Shown: positions 25,437 through 34,741, counted from the first letter of the stretch. The stretch: 64,000 nucleotides of DNA from UBA1794 sp031552405 (GCA_031552405.1 JAVBMN010000029.1:62001-126000), one strand, 5' to 3'. Numbers and translations: made by a program. Notes: generated by a model from the letters alone, not told the origin.

Positions 25437-25555
25437 CTATGCAGTAACTATGCAGCAAACCGCTTACTGCATAGCTGCTGCATACCTTGCTGCATAGTGC
25501 CAAGTTGTTGTACTACAGCTGAATAAATGCATTTTATGCAGCAAATGCAGCAAAA
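25437..25555. repeat. TATGCAGCAA word cluster in both orientations
   Basis: CTATGCAGTAA (25437-25447) and CTATGCAGCAA (25448-25458) abut. TTACTGCATAG (25464-25474), CTGCTGCATAC (25475-25485) and TTGCTGCATAG (25487-25497) follow in the other orientation. TATGCAGCAA and ATGCAGCAAAA recur at 25535-25555 after a TGCAT/ATGCA mini-hairpin. Unit length is 11, and the order is again A B A' B'. It occupies the gap after the stop at 25577. Confidence 0.85.
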
Positions 25556-25576
25556 TCCGAAAAAACATTTTTCTGG

Positions 25577-26428
25577 TTAAAGTTTCTCTCTCCGGAAGGC
25601 ATCGATGTACGAGCCGGGAGTTACATTGATGACTTCCTTGTGCTGGAAATCGGCGAAATCGCGCAGGGTAAAATAACTCTTGAAGGCCACCGACATGTGG
25701 TGGAGGATGGTGTAAAGCGGCGCGGATTTTAGGTTCTCTTTCTTGACAGTACGCGCTTGCGAGCCTTTCTGGTCGTAGAAGTGCTTCTGGTTCATGAGAA
25801 CCTCGTTTTCATCGGTTACGCTGATTTCCGGCAGCCAGGAATGGTCGGCCCCGGTCAGGTATACCTTTTCGAAGGGCATGCGCAGGGAGATGGCGATGCT
25901 GGGGATCAGCACGTTGTGCGGACGGGGTACTCCCAGGCCGCTGCGATATATCCGGTTACAGAACCAGTGATAGCCCTCGATGGGGGTGGTGTTGTACTTT
26001 ACTACGGTGATATGGGGGTTTTTCCGGATCATGTCTTGCCACAACTTATCGGTATAGGCGCGCATGGGCATGAGCAGGGTAAGCGGCCAGTCGGTCTTTG
26101 AAGTTAAGGCGCCGAACACCTTCTCCCGGCTTTCCGGAAGTATCCAGAACAGGGGATCGGCCAAGAGGTAGAGCTGGGGTTTCAGCTCGGTGAAAAGGTC
26201 GGAAACCGCACAAAAGTTTACCGCCAGCAGTGTTTTCCCCTGTAAGAAGGTGGGGTGTTCTTTTACTGTGGTGTTCAGTGAAGGGCCATTGGCCAGTATT
26301 ACCAGTTCCTTTCCAGCGCTCGTAAGTCTTGGAATGTGCGTGGAAAAGCTCGATTTTAACGCGATCTTTACCAGACTGAGAAAGGTCTGCCACAGTTGTT
26401 CCACGAGGTATTTCAGTTTTTCTTCCAT
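25577..26428 (-). CDS. NGPSL-motif protein resembling GT42 sialyltransferases/DUF115
   Basis: 283 aa, no signal peptide. I do not recognise a named family with certainty. Residues 40-52 read KELVILANGPSLN, close to the GNGPSL loop that binds CMP-sugar in GT42 sialyltransferases and the similar loop of DUF115 proteins. Near residue 200, SIAISLRMPFEKVYLTGADH matches the second landmark (IAIALG...LxGxDF) of those families. The C-terminus has HHMSVAFKSYFTLRDFADF. It is upstream of the cytidylyltransferase-NeuB run on the same strand, separated by the repeat element. A transferase using the activated nonulosonic acid is a reasonable but unproven reading. Confidence 0.6.
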   Translation of the reverse strand: MEEKLKYLVEQLWQTFLSLVKIALKSSFSTHIPRLTSAGKELVILANGPSLNTTVKEHPTFLQGKTLLAVNFCAVSDLFTELKPQLYLLADPLFWILPESREKVFGALTSKTDWPLTLLMPMRAYTDKLWQDMIRKNPHITVVKYNTTPIEGYHWFCNRIYRSGLGVPRPHNVLIPSIAISLRMPFEKVYLTGADHSWLPEISVTDENEVLMNQKHFYDQKGSQARTVKKENLKSAPLYTILHHMSVAFKSYFTLRDFADFQHKEVINVTPGSYIDAFRREKL

Positions 26429-26452
26429 CTTCTTCTTATGCTATGTAAAGGG

Positions 26453-26460
26453 CAAAGATA
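26453..26460 (-). promoter_or_regulatory. -7 box for the NGPSL-motif gene
   Basis: TATCTTTG on the minus strand, 24 bases upstream of the ATG at 26428. Confidence 0.55.
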
Positions 26461-26525
26461 GTGGATATATTCAATACATTCTGTCATTTATGCTCCGTTT
26501 TGTTGCCCCCGCGGATGAAAAACGC

Positions 26526-26533
26526 TATTTTTG
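26526..26533 (+). promoter_or_regulatory. -7 box for the GT-C gene
   Basis: TATTTTTG, 36 bases upstream of ATG 26570. TTTTGTTG at 26498-26505 lies at roughly -33 spacing (20 bases from its last G). Confidence 0.6.
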
Positions 26534-26569
26534 TAACCTGAATATTCACTCAACAACTTTTTTGAACAA

Positions 26570-28114
26570 ATGAAAGCATACGGTAAATGGCTTTTTGCCG
26601 CACTTCTTTTTCTGGTGTGGATCATCGCGTATAATTACACCTTCAATGAGAAACTGGATTTGAATGGCGATAACTGTTCCTACTATATGAATGCCACTTC
26701 CATAGCCACCGGGCATGGTTACTCTGATATTTCCACTCCGGCATACAATCCTACCAACAACTTTCCTCCGGGGTATCCGGTACTCATGGCGCCCATCCGC
26801 GTATTGACGGATAGTATCATACCGCAAAAGATATTCAACGGACTGTGTATGATTGCCGGGGTATTGCTGCTGTATTTCGTAATGATCCGGGCGAAGTTTG
26901 ACGAGCGTCTGGCATTTGTCACCGGATGCGCCATGATCCTGTGCGAGCGGATGCTGCATTTCTCTACCATGATGATGAGCGAGATGTCTTTCTTCTTCAC
27001 CTCCGCCCTGGTGCTCTATGCGCTGTATAAGATGAAGGAGAAGAAGCCTTTCTGGAAGGATAGCTGGTTTTATGTGATGCTGGTGGCGCTGGTGCTCAAT
27101 TATCACATACGTACGCAGGGTATCGCCTTGGTAGCTGCCGTGGTCCTTTTCTTCCTGTGTGCCCGCCGTTGGAAAGAGGTTGCAGGCACGGCGGCTGGGT
27201 TCATCCTCGGGTGTCTGCCTTGGGTGTTGCGCAATAAGATGATTGGTGTGACGCAGAGCCGCTATTTCGAATCTATCTCACAGGTGAATCCCTGGCGCCC
27301 GGAAGACGGTACGCTGGATCTTTCCGGCATTATTGGCCGTTTCTTTGAAACCATGGGTATGCTGGTGTCACAGGCGATGCCTAATTCCATTATTCCTTAT
27401 GTGAATGTGAACTATGAAGAAAAGGCAGACGCCGGTCTTTGGTTGCTTGCATTGGTGCTGCTGGCACTGGTGGTGTGGGGTTTCTGGCAGTTTGGCCGTT
27501 TTCGTTGGTTGCTCATCGGATACATCGTCTTTACTTTCAGCGTGATCTCCATCTTTAGTTCTCCTAGCGAGAACCGGTATATTGTAACGGTGCTGCCCTT
27601 CCTCACAATCGGTTTGATGACAGGTATCTGGGCGCTGGCGGATAGCTTATGCCGCAAGGTTAAACTTTCTGGTTTCTCGCCTTGGATATTGGTGATACTG
27701 TTGTTTAGTGCTAAAACTCCCATCCAGGATCTTCACAAGATCAATAAGTTCCCTTTCCCGCCTAATTATGCCAACTTCTTCCAGCTGGGGCAGATGTTGA
27801 AATCAAATGTGGCTCCTGAGACAGTAGTGGCCTCACGTAAGCCGGGACTGCTTTATATGTTCTCTGGGACAAGTGTGGTAGGATACGCCTTTTCATCGGA
27901 TGACAAGGTGGTACTGAAAGGCCTCATTGAAAGCAAAACAGATTATGTAATCTTGGATCAGCTGGGCTATAGCTCTACCCCGATGTACCTTATGCCTGCC
28001 ATCCAGAAGAATATGGAACTCTTCCCGCTGGTGATACACCTGGAGAATCCTGATACCTACCTCCTGAAATTTGAGCGCGAGGAAGCAGCACATCGACTGG
28101 GTATTTCCGAATAA
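26570..28114 (+). CDS. GT-C type membrane glycosyltransferase (ArnT/PMT_2-like)
   Basis: 514 aa with about 11 hydrophobic helices in the first 390 residues and a small soluble C-terminal part. The first extracytoplasmic loop has an acidic pair in KLDLNGDNCSYYMNA followed by NNFPPGYPVL, the arrangement of GT39/GT83-like enzymes that use polyprenyl-phosphate sugars. It would act at the periplasmic face of the inner membrane. The following gene is a GtrA protein, a family that often helps such donors across the membrane, which supports this role. The acceptor is unknown. Confidence 0.8.
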   Translation: MKAYGKWLFAALLFLVWIIAYNYTFNEKLDLNGDNCSYYMNATSIATGHGYSDISTPAYNPTNNFPPGYPVLMAPIRVLTDSIIPQKIFNGLCMIAGVLLLYFVMIRAKFDERLAFVTGCAMILCERMLHFSTMMMSEMSFFFTSALVLYALYKMKEKKPFWKDSWFYVMLVALVLNYHIRTQGIALVAAVVLFFLCARRWKEVAGTAAGFILGCLPWVLRNKMIGVTQSRYFESISQVNPWRPEDGTLDLSGIIGRFFETMGMLVSQAMPNSIIPYVNVNYEEKADAGLWLLALVLLALVVWGFWQFGRFRWLLIGYIVFTFSVISIFSSPSENRYIVTVLPFLTIGLMTGIWALADSLCRKVKLSGFSPWILVILLFSAKTPIQDLHKINKFPFPPNYANFFQLGQMLKSNVAPETVVASRKPGLLYMFSGTSVVGYAFSSDDKVVLKGLIESKTDYVILDQLGYSSTPMYLMPAIQKNMELFPLVIHLENPDTYLLKFEREEAAHRLGISE

Positions 28115-28141
28115 TGTGCTGTGAATGACAAAAATAATCCA

Positions 28142-28570
28142 ATGCGTGTAAAAAGAGTTTTCGAGAAATCGTTGATAGAGAATACGGACAATTTGTTTAT
28201 CCAGTTCTTCCGCTATACCTTTGTGGGCGGACTGGCATTTATTGTGGATTATGTGTTGCTGTATATCCTCACGGAGCATTTCCACTTTCACTACCTGGAA
28301 TCGGCTACCATCTCCTTTATGGTCGGGCTGGTGGTGAACTATTTTATAAGCAAATGGTGGGTGTTCAGCCAGTCTAAGTTTAAGAGCAAGGGCATAGAGT
28401 TCCTCCTGTTCTTCCTGGTGGGCGTAGTAGGCTTGTTGCTTAACAACCTGTTCCTGTGGCTCATCACCACCTACCTGAGCGTATATTACATGTATTCCAA
28501 ATTGGTAGCTGCCGTGATTGTGTACCTGTGGAACTTCCTGGCACGGAAATACATGGTGTTTACGAAATAA
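28142..28570 (+). CDS. GtrA family membrane protein
   Basis: About 142 aa from ATG 28142; an in-frame GTG at 28121 would add seven residues. Four hydrophobic helices with the N-terminal FFRYTFVGGLAFIVDYVLLY and the C-terminal YLWNFLARKYMVF are family hallmarks. GtrA-like proteins are thought to flip polyprenyl-phosphate-linked sugars. It lies between the GT-C protein and a family 4 transferase and is probably part of the same transcript. Confidence 0.88.
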   Translation: MRVKRVFEKSLIENTDNLFIQFFRYTFVGGLAFIVDYVLLYILTEHFHFHYLESATISFMVGLVVNYFISKWWVFSQSKFKSKGIEFLLFFLVGVVGLLLNNLFLWLITTYLSVYYMYSKLVAAVIVYLWNFLARKYMVFTK

Positions 28571-28579
28571 GAAAGAACC

Positions 28580-29848
28580 ATGAAAGTACTGATAGTCAAT
28601 ACATCTGAACGGATAGGAGGTGCGGCAGTAGCTGCAAGTCGCCTGCGTGAAGCCTTGAAGCTGAATGGTGTGGAGGTCAAAATGCTGGTGCGCGACAAGC
28701 AGAGTCATCGCATCGATGTCATCGCCCTGCATCGCTCTTGGCTTCTGGTGGTGAAGTTCGTATGGGAACGGGTAGTGATCTGGGCTGCCAACCGCTTTCG
28801 TAAGAACAACCTTTTTGCGGTGGATATTGCCAATGTAGGGACGGATATTACCTCGTATGCCGACTTTAAAGATGCCGATGTCATACACCTTCACTGGATA
28901 AACCAAGGCTTTCTCTCCTTAGAAAATATTCGTAAAATACTAAACTCCGGTAAGCCGGTGGTATGGACCATGCACGATATGTGGCCCTGTACGGGCATTT
29001 GTCACCATGCTCGACAGTGCGAGGCGTACCACGGCGGATGCCACCAGTGCATGTATCTGTATGGAGGTGGCGGTACAAAGGATCTTTCCTATCGCATCTT
29101 TCGTAAGAAGCAGGCTTTATATAAAGACGCCCCCCTTGCCTTTGTTACTTGCAGCCGTTGGCTGGAAGGACAGGCCCGGAAGAGCGCTCTCCTGCAAGGG
29201 AAGGAAATCATGGCTATCCCCAACCCTATCAATACCAATCTGTTTAATTCTACCGATAAAACGGAAGCCCGCACAAAACTGGGCCTTCCGCAGGATCGGC
29301 CCCTGATTCTTTTCGGATCAGTGAAGATTACCGATAAGCGGAAGGGAATTGATTATCTGGTGGAAGCCTGCAAGCTGCTGGCTGCTGGCTATCCGGAATT
29401 TAGGGAGAAACTTGGCGTAGTGGTGTTTGGTACCAACTCGGAACAGTTGCGTGAACTGCTGCCTTTTGAGGTGTTCCCCTTGGATTATGTGAGCGATGAA
29501 AAGGCGATTGTATCCATCTATAACACGGTGGATATGTATGTAACCCCCTCGCTTGAGGAGAACCTCCCCAATACCATTATGGAGGCCATGGCTTGTGGAG
29601 TGCCCTGTGTGGGCTATCAGGTGGGCGGAATCCCCGAAATGATCGATCACCACCGCAACGGTTACGTGGCGGAGTATGAATCTGCCGAAGACTTTGCAAA
29701 GGGTATCTACTGGGTACTTACCCATCCGGAATATGCAGCCCTCTGCCAGGAATGTGTGGAAAAGGTAAAGGCTCTCTATTCCGAAGAAAGCGTGGCCCGT
29801 CGTTATATGGAGCTGTATCACACCTTGCTGGAGAAGAAGAATGGCTAA
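28580..29848 (+). CDS. Glycosyltransferase family 4 protein
   Basis: 422 aa, GT-B fold. The N-terminus RIGGAAVAASRLREAL is the glycine-rich loop. The middle has VWTMHDMWPCTGICHHARQC with several cysteines (CTGICHHARQCEAYHGGCHQC, a possible metal site). The C-terminal donor domain has FGSVKITDKRKGIDYLVEA and the acidic motif PSLEENLPNTIMEAMACGVP with the EX7E pattern. Probably cytosolic. It overlaps the next transferase by 8 bases. The cysteine cluster occurs in many Bacteroidetes transferases of this type. Confidence 0.87.
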   Translation: MKVLIVNTSERIGGAAVAASRLREALKLNGVEVKMLVRDKQSHRIDVIALHRSWLLVVKFVWERVVIWAANRFRKNNLFAVDIANVGTDITSYADFKDADVIHLHWINQGFLSLENIRKILNSGKPVVWTMHDMWPCTGICHHARQCEAYHGGCHQCMYLYGGGGTKDLSYRIFRKKQALYKDAPLAFVTCSRWLEGQARKSALLQGKEIMAIPNPINTNLFNSTDKTEARTKLGLPQDRPLILFGSVKITDKRKGIDYLVEACKLLAAGYPEFREKLGVVVFGTNSEQLRELLPFEVFPLDYVSDEKAIVSIYNTVDMYVTPSLEENLPNTIMEAMACGVPCVGYQVGGIPEMIDHHRNGYVAEYESAEDFAKGIYWVLTHPEYAALCQECVEKVKALYSEESVARRYMELYHTLLEKKNG

Positions 29849-30596
29849 CCCCGTTTTTACCATTATCACCGTTACCTATAACGCAGGCCAGACCTTGCCG
29901 TCTACTCTGGAAAGTGTCTTTGGCCAGACTTACCCTCATATTGAGTACATCCTTGTAGACGGTAGCTCTACCGATAACACCCTGGCATTGGCCGCTGCAT
30001 ACCGCGACCGTTTCGCCTGTTTCATCAGCGAGCCTGATAACGGATTGTACGATGCCATGAACAAGGGCCTGAAGCACGCCACGGGAGATTATGTCTGTTT
30101 CTTGAATGCGGGCGACTGCTTTCACTCCCCCGCCACCCTGGCTGAAGTAGCCGCACAGTTAAGCGCATTATCCACTGCTCCCGATGTGGTCTATGGGCAA
30201 ACTATGCTCATTGATTCCACCGGCCGTCACCTAGGCATGCGCCATCATTCTGCTCCCGAGCATCTTAATTGGAAGAGCTTTCGCCACGGTATGCTCGTCT
30301 GTCACCAAGCCTTCTGGGTGAAGCGCGCCCTGTGTGAGCCGTACGACTTGCAGTACCGCTTCTCCTCAGATGTTGATTGGTGCATTCGTATCCTAAAGCA
30401 AAGCGCCTTTTGTTATTACACCCGCCTCACCCTCATCAATTATCTTGATGAAGGTATGACCACCCACAATCACAAAGCCTCCCTTCGCGAACGCTTCCGC
30501 ATCATGGCCCGCCACTACGGTTGGTGCACTACAGCCCTTCTTCATCTCTATTTTATCATTCGCGCTTTCGGACATCGTGCCGAACGGAAACTTTGA
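29841..30596 (+). CDS. Glycosyltransferase family 2 protein (WcaA-like)
   Basis: 251 aa. GT-A marks are FTIITVTYNAGQTLPSTLES, ILVDGSSTDNTLAL (DxS/DGSSTD) and CFLNAGDCFHSP. The shape fits capsule or O-antigen type transferases. It overlaps the preceding family 4 gene by 8 bases and ends the plus-strand glycan run. Downstream is a hairpin and the convergent YfhO gene. Confidence 0.87.
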   Translation: MANPVFTIITVTYNAGQTLPSTLESVFGQTYPHIEYILVDGSSTDNTLALAAAYRDRFACFISEPDNGLYDAMNKGLKHATGDYVCFLNAGDCFHSPATLAEVAAQLSALSTAPDVVYGQTMLIDSTGRHLGMRHHSAPEHLNWKSFRHGMLVCHQAFWVKRALCEPYDLQYRFSSDVDWCIRILKQSAFCYYTRLTLINYLDEGMTTHNHKASLRERFRIMARHYGWCTTALLHLYFIIRAFGHRAERKL

Positions 30597-30672
30597 TCTG
30601 GTTACTGTCAGCCTTACGCATCAATACTTCTGTGTATAACGTGTTGTAAGATTGATGTAGGGGGAAAATGAA

Positions 30673-30716
30673 CACACGCCCCGGAAGGATGGGTTGCATC
30701 GTTCCGGGGCAGTGTG
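30673..30716. terminator. Bidirectional terminator-like hairpin
   Basis: CCCCGGAA (30679-30686) pairs with TTCCGGGG (30702-30709), extended outside by CACAC (30673-30677) and GTGTG (30712-30716). It lies in the 140-base gap between the convergent family 2 transferase and YfhO genes. No long T tract on either side. Confidence 0.65.
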
Positions 30717-30736
30717 ATAATAGGGACTATGCTTTC

Positions 30737-33250
30737 TTAAAGCTTACCATCAGTCTCTTCGAACGGTTTCTTCTTTCTGCATATTGACAGGACGATACCG
30801 GTGGTGAGTCCGAGAGCGAGCAGTGCGATTCCGGTGTAGGCAATCCCTTCTGTGGTATGGGTAGATTGGGGATCGAAGCGGAACTCGATGGTATGCTTGC
30901 CGGCCGGTACGCGCAGGGCGCGGAGGATGTAGTTGGCGCAAAGGACTTCAACCTCTTTACCGTCGATAGTGGCAGTCCAACCAGGGTAGTAGATCTCGGA
31001 GAATACCACTACGCCGTCCTGGGCCGACTGGCTTTCGTATACCAGCCAGTTGGGCTTGTAGGTGGTGAGACGGACCTGCGCAGTGGAATCTGCCGCACTG
31101 ATAGTACCTATTTTGGCACGGTCAGCCTCGGCTACTACAGCGGTCTTGGCAGGGTCAATGGAATAGAGGGCCTCAATCTCCTGATTGGCATTGGCGGCGT
31201 ACTGTACGTTATTCACGAACCAGGCATTGCCCAGTGCGTAGGGGTTGCGTACAGGCGCTTTTTCGCCTCCTTGCAGGCCGAAGATGAAGTAGCGGGTATT
31301 GAGCATATCCAGTACACGAAGCGAGTCGGGATTGACCTGAGTCATATCACCTCCGGCGCTGAGCACGGCTTTGCGTGCGTAGTACATCTCTTTGCCGATG
31401 TGATATTCTATCATCTCCTGGTAACGGCGTAGCTTGGCAGGGTGGTAACCGCCGATGCTGTTGTGGTGGAAGCCGGTGGTGTTGTCATTGAAGGTATCCA
31501 CAGAGAAGTCGAGCACACGATACCCGGGATCTTTGTCCTGTAAGATCTGCGTATCGGCGGCACTTTCGGCCATTTCGGCCTGCAGCTGCGGTTGTACGAA
31601 CTTGCCGTCATTCAGATAGCGTTTGTTCACACCCCACATGTCTACAAGACATACGATAAGGATTCCTGCCACTGTCAATGTACTATTCAGCTTCTTGGCG
31701 GCGTAGGCCCACAAGAGGGCTGTGCCGATTGCGATAATGAAGAAGCTGCGCCATGCATCGGCAGAGAGGATTCCTTCGCGCACCTTAACCAGGTCGCCCA
31801 GAATGAAGGAGAGCTGTTCAGGTGGGAAGCCGCTGAGGGCGCTCATCTCAGAGGTAGATACCACACTACCCAGGAATGAAGGGAAGAGAGCGATGAGCAG
31901 GCTTAATCCGCCTGTGAGTCCGAAACTAAGGTAGAACCAGCGAGCCTGTTTTTTGTCTTTCAGCATTTCCGGATGATCCAGCCATTGCTTCAGGGCCATA
32001 ATAGCCAACAAGGGTATTGTGAATTCGGCAATGACAAGGATAGACGCCACTGTACGGAACTTGGCGTACATGGGCATATAGTCAATAAACAGGTCGGTGA
32101 ATCCCATGAAGTTCTTTCCCCAAGAGAGCAAAATGCTCAGGATGGTGGCAGCCAAAAGCGCCCATTTCATCGGTCCTTTTACAATGAATAGGCCTAGGAT
32201 GAACAATGTTACGACGAATGCACCTACATATACCGGACCAGAAGTGCCGGGCTGTTCGCCCCAGTACTGGCCGATTTGTTGGTAGAGGGGTATCAGTTGT
32301 GGATCAGCATCCTTCATAGCGCTTTCGTTGAGCGCCATGGGTACCGATGCGCCTCCTTTGGCATTGGGGATCATCAGGGTGAAGGTCTCATCAATACCGT
32401 AGCTCCAGCGGGTAATGTAGTCACGTTCCAGTCCGCTGCTGGTTTGGTTTTGTACATCTGCTTTTACCAGTTCGCTCTTTCCGCGCATGGTATGTTTGCT
32501 GTATTCCCAGGTGTGGTACAGGTTAGTACTGTTTACCATTATACCTACCAGTCCGGCGGCAATGAGTACCCCGGTGGCTTTAAGGAAGCGGGGTAGTTGT
32601 TTCATGCGGATAGCCTCTACCAGATAGGCAATAACCATAAAGAGGATCACAAATAGGAAGTAATAGCTCATCTGCACGTGGTTGGAGATAATCTGCATGG
32701 CCACGAAGAAGGCGGTCATAATACCTCCCCACAGGTATTTTCCTTTGTAGGTAAGTACGATACCTGCTATTGTGGGCGGAATGTAGGCCAGAGTAATGAA
32801 CTTCCAGATATGTCCGGCCAGAATGATAATGAAGTAGTACGATGAAAAGGCCCAGATCACAGCTCCCAGTGCGGCCATCCAAGCTTTAAAGTTGAATGCG
32901 CGCATCAGGATGTAAAATCCCAGCAGCATGATGAACACTAATCCTACATATCCGGGAAGGCCCAGTTGGTATACTTTGGAGATGTCCTTTACCAGGTCCG
33001 AAGAGGGGTAAGAGGGAGAGATCTGATACGTGGGCATACCACCGAAAGCTACGTTTGTCCAGCGGGATGTTTCACCGCTTTCCTCCCGGTACTCACGCAC
33101 GTCGGTACCCAGCGCAGCGCCTCCGGTGTGGTCGTGTCCGGTAAGCACACGTCCGTCAATGTCCGCCGGGTAGAAATACGCAAATGAAAGTAGGGCGAAG
33201 CAGACGATTGCTATCACGTCGGGCCCTATCTTCTTGAGAAGTGAATTCAT
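30737..33250 (-). CDS. YfhO family membrane protein
   Basis: 837 aa with 12 or more hydrophobic helices and a long periplasmic loop (about residues 560-790) rich in DFSVDTFNDNTTGFHHNSIGG-like sequence, then a final helix near the C-terminus. The early loop RVLTGHDHTGGAALGTDVRE followed by MPTYQISPSY is typical of YfhO (bacterial membrane protein with GT-C-like topology). In Firmicutes YfhO relatives glycosylate teichoic acids; in Bacteroidales the role is unknown, though a sugar-modifying function is plausible. It follows ahcY by 36 bases on the minus strand. Confidence 0.85.
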   Translation of the reverse strand: MNSLLKKIGPDVIAIVCFALLSFAYFYPADIDGRVLTGHDHTGGAALGTDVREYREESGETSRWTNVAFGGMPTYQISPSYPSSDLVKDISKVYQLGLPGYVGLVFIMLLGFYILMRAFNFKAWMAALGAVIWAFSSYYFIIILAGHIWKFITLAYIPPTIAGIVLTYKGKYLWGGIMTAFFVAMQIISNHVQMSYYFLFVILFMVIAYLVEAIRMKQLPRFLKATGVLIAAGLVGIMVNSTNLYHTWEYSKHTMRGKSELVKADVQNQTSSGLERDYITRWSYGIDETFTLMIPNAKGGASVPMALNESAMKDADPQLIPLYQQIGQYWGEQPGTSGPVYVGAFVVTLFILGLFIVKGPMKWALLAATILSILLSWGKNFMGFTDLFIDYMPMYAKFRTVASILVIAEFTIPLLAIMALKQWLDHPEMLKDKKQARWFYLSFGLTGGLSLLIALFPSFLGSVVSTSEMSALSGFPPEQLSFILGDLVKVREGILSADAWRSFFIIAIGTALLWAYAAKKLNSTLTVAGILIVCLVDMWGVNKRYLNDGKFVQPQLQAEMAESAADTQILQDKDPGYRVLDFSVDTFNDNTTGFHHNSIGGYHPAKLRRYQEMIEYHIGKEMYYARKAVLSAGGDMTQVNPDSLRVLDMLNTRYFIFGLQGGEKAPVRNPYALGNAWFVNNVQYAANANQEIEALYSIDPAKTAVVAEADRAKIGTISAADSTAQVRLTTYKPNWLVYESQSAQDGVVVFSEIYYPGWTATIDGKEVEVLCANYILRALRVPAGKHTIEFRFDPQSTHTTEGIAYTGIALLALGLTTGIVLSICRKKKPFEETDGKL

Positions 33251-33286
33251 ACTCTTGGTATTTATTTAAGTGACACTTAATTCTGA

Positions 33287-34699
33287 TTAGTAGCGATAGT
33301 GTTCCGCCTTATAAGGTCCTTCCGCAGGTACGCCGATATAGGCAGCTTGTTCGGGGGTGAGAGTGGTGAGTTTCACGCCGATCCGTTCCAGATGAAGGCG
33401 AGCCACTTCCTCGTCCAAGTGTTTAGGCAGGCGGTATACATTGGTTTCGTAGTGTTTGGCGAAGAGCTCAATTTGAGCCAGTGTCTGGTTGGTGAAGGAG
33501 TTGCTCATCACAAAGGAGGGGTGGCCTGTGGCACAACCCAAGTTTACCAGACGACCGTCTGCCAAGAGCAGGATGCTGTGCCCGTCGGGGAAGAAGTACT
33601 GATCCACCTGTGGCTTAATATTGCGGTGGTGGATGCCGGGGTAGGTCTTGAGTTTTTCTACCTGAATCTCATTATCAAAGTGACCGATGTTGCAGATAAT
33701 CGCCTGATCGGGCATCTTTTCTATATGCTCAATGCGTACAATGTCTATATTTCCGGTGGTGGTCACGAAGATGTTACCCTGGCTGCATGCTTCCTCCATG
33801 GTGGTAACCTCAAAGCCTTCCATAGCCGCCTGCAGGGCGCAAATGGGGTCTATCTCGGTGACAATAATACGAGCTCCGTAGCTGCGCATGGAATGGGCAC
33901 AACCCTTTCCTACGTCGCCATAACCACATACTACCACTACCTTTCCGGCAATCATCACATCTGTGGCGCGCTTGATACCGTCGGCCAGTGATTCGCGACA
34001 GCCGTAGAGATTGTCGAACTTGGATTTAGTTACAGAGTCATTTACGTTGAAAGCAGGGAAAAGGAGCTTGCCTTGTTCCATCATCTGGTACAGGCGGTGT
34101 ACACCGGTGGTGGTTTCTTCGGATGCTCCGCGCATTTCGGTGGCTATGCGGTGCCACATCTTATCATCGGCGCTAAGCACTTTCTTGAGAATGGCATTCA
34201 GCTCTATTTCATCTTCCGCATGTACTTCCTTGTCCAGAATGGAGGCGTCCTGTTCCGCTTCGTAACCCAGGTGGATCATGAGGGTGGCATCTCCTCCATC
34301 GTCTACAATCAGGTTGGGGCCTTTTCCTTCGCCAAAGTTCAGGGCTTGGAGGGTACACCACCAATAATCAGCCAGCGTTTCACCCTTCCAGGCGAATACG
34401 GGCACACCCATATCAGCAATGGCTGCGGCGGCATGGTCCTGCGTGGAGTAGATGTTGCAGGAGCACCAGCGTACCTCGGCGCCCAAGGCTACGAGTGTTT
34501 TGATGAGTACGGCAGTTTGAATGGTCATGTGCAACGAGCCCATGATGCGGGCACCTTGCAGAGGCTTTTTGTTTTTGTAATTTTCTTGGAGAGCCATGAG
34601 ACCGGGCATTTCGTGCTCTGCCAGTTCAATTTCTTTCCGGCCGAAGTCAGCCAGCGTAATATCAGCTACCTTGTAGGGGAGCGAAGAAAATAATTCCAT
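33287..34699 (-). CDS. ahcY: Adenosylhomocysteinase
   Basis: The start is placed at ATG 34699 (470 aa). An in-frame ATG at 34813 would start inside the rpsO terminator hairpin and upstream of the -7 box, so it is rejected. AhcY hydrolyses S-adenosylhomocysteine to adenosine and homocysteine, keeping methylation going. Marks are ARIMGSLHMTIQTAVLI, CSCNIYSTQDHAAAAIA, the NAD loop VVCGYGDVGKGCAHSM, FNVNDSVTKSKFDN and the C-terminal KAEHYRY, which contacts NAD across subunits. Two methyltransferase genes also lie in this window and would be among its clients. The length of about 470 fits the non-mammalian form with an inserted segment. Confidence 0.96.
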   Translation of the reverse strand: MELFSSLPYKVADITLADFGRKEIELAEHEMPGLMALQENYKNKKPLQGARIMGSLHMTIQTAVLIKTLVALGAEVRWCSCNIYSTQDHAAAAIADMGVPVFAWKGETLADYWWCTLQALNFGEGKGPNLIVDDGGDATLMIHLGYEAEQDASILDKEVHAEDEIELNAILKKVLSADDKMWHRIATEMRGASEETTTGVHRLYQMMEQGKLLFPAFNVNDSVTKSKFDNLYGCRESLADGIKRATDVMIAGKVVVVCGYGDVGKGCAHSMRSYGARIIVTEIDPICALQAAMEGFEVTTMEEACSQGNIFVTTTGNIDIVRIEHIEKMPDQAIICNIGHFDNEIQVEKLKTYPGIHHRNIKPQVDQYFFPDGHSILLLADGRLVNLGCATGHPSFVMSNSFTNQTLAQIELFAKHYETNVYRLPKHLDEEVARLHLERIGVKLTTLTPEQAAYIGVPAEGPYKAEHYRY

Positions 34700-34741
34700 T
34701 TGTATATTGTTTATAAACGTTTGCAGGTCAGTACAGAGCAA

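Noticed and set aside
25168..25503. N-terminal extension of the cytidylyltransferase
   Set aside because: It runs through the repeat lattice and past a perfect -7 box; the family motif begins right at ATG 25167.
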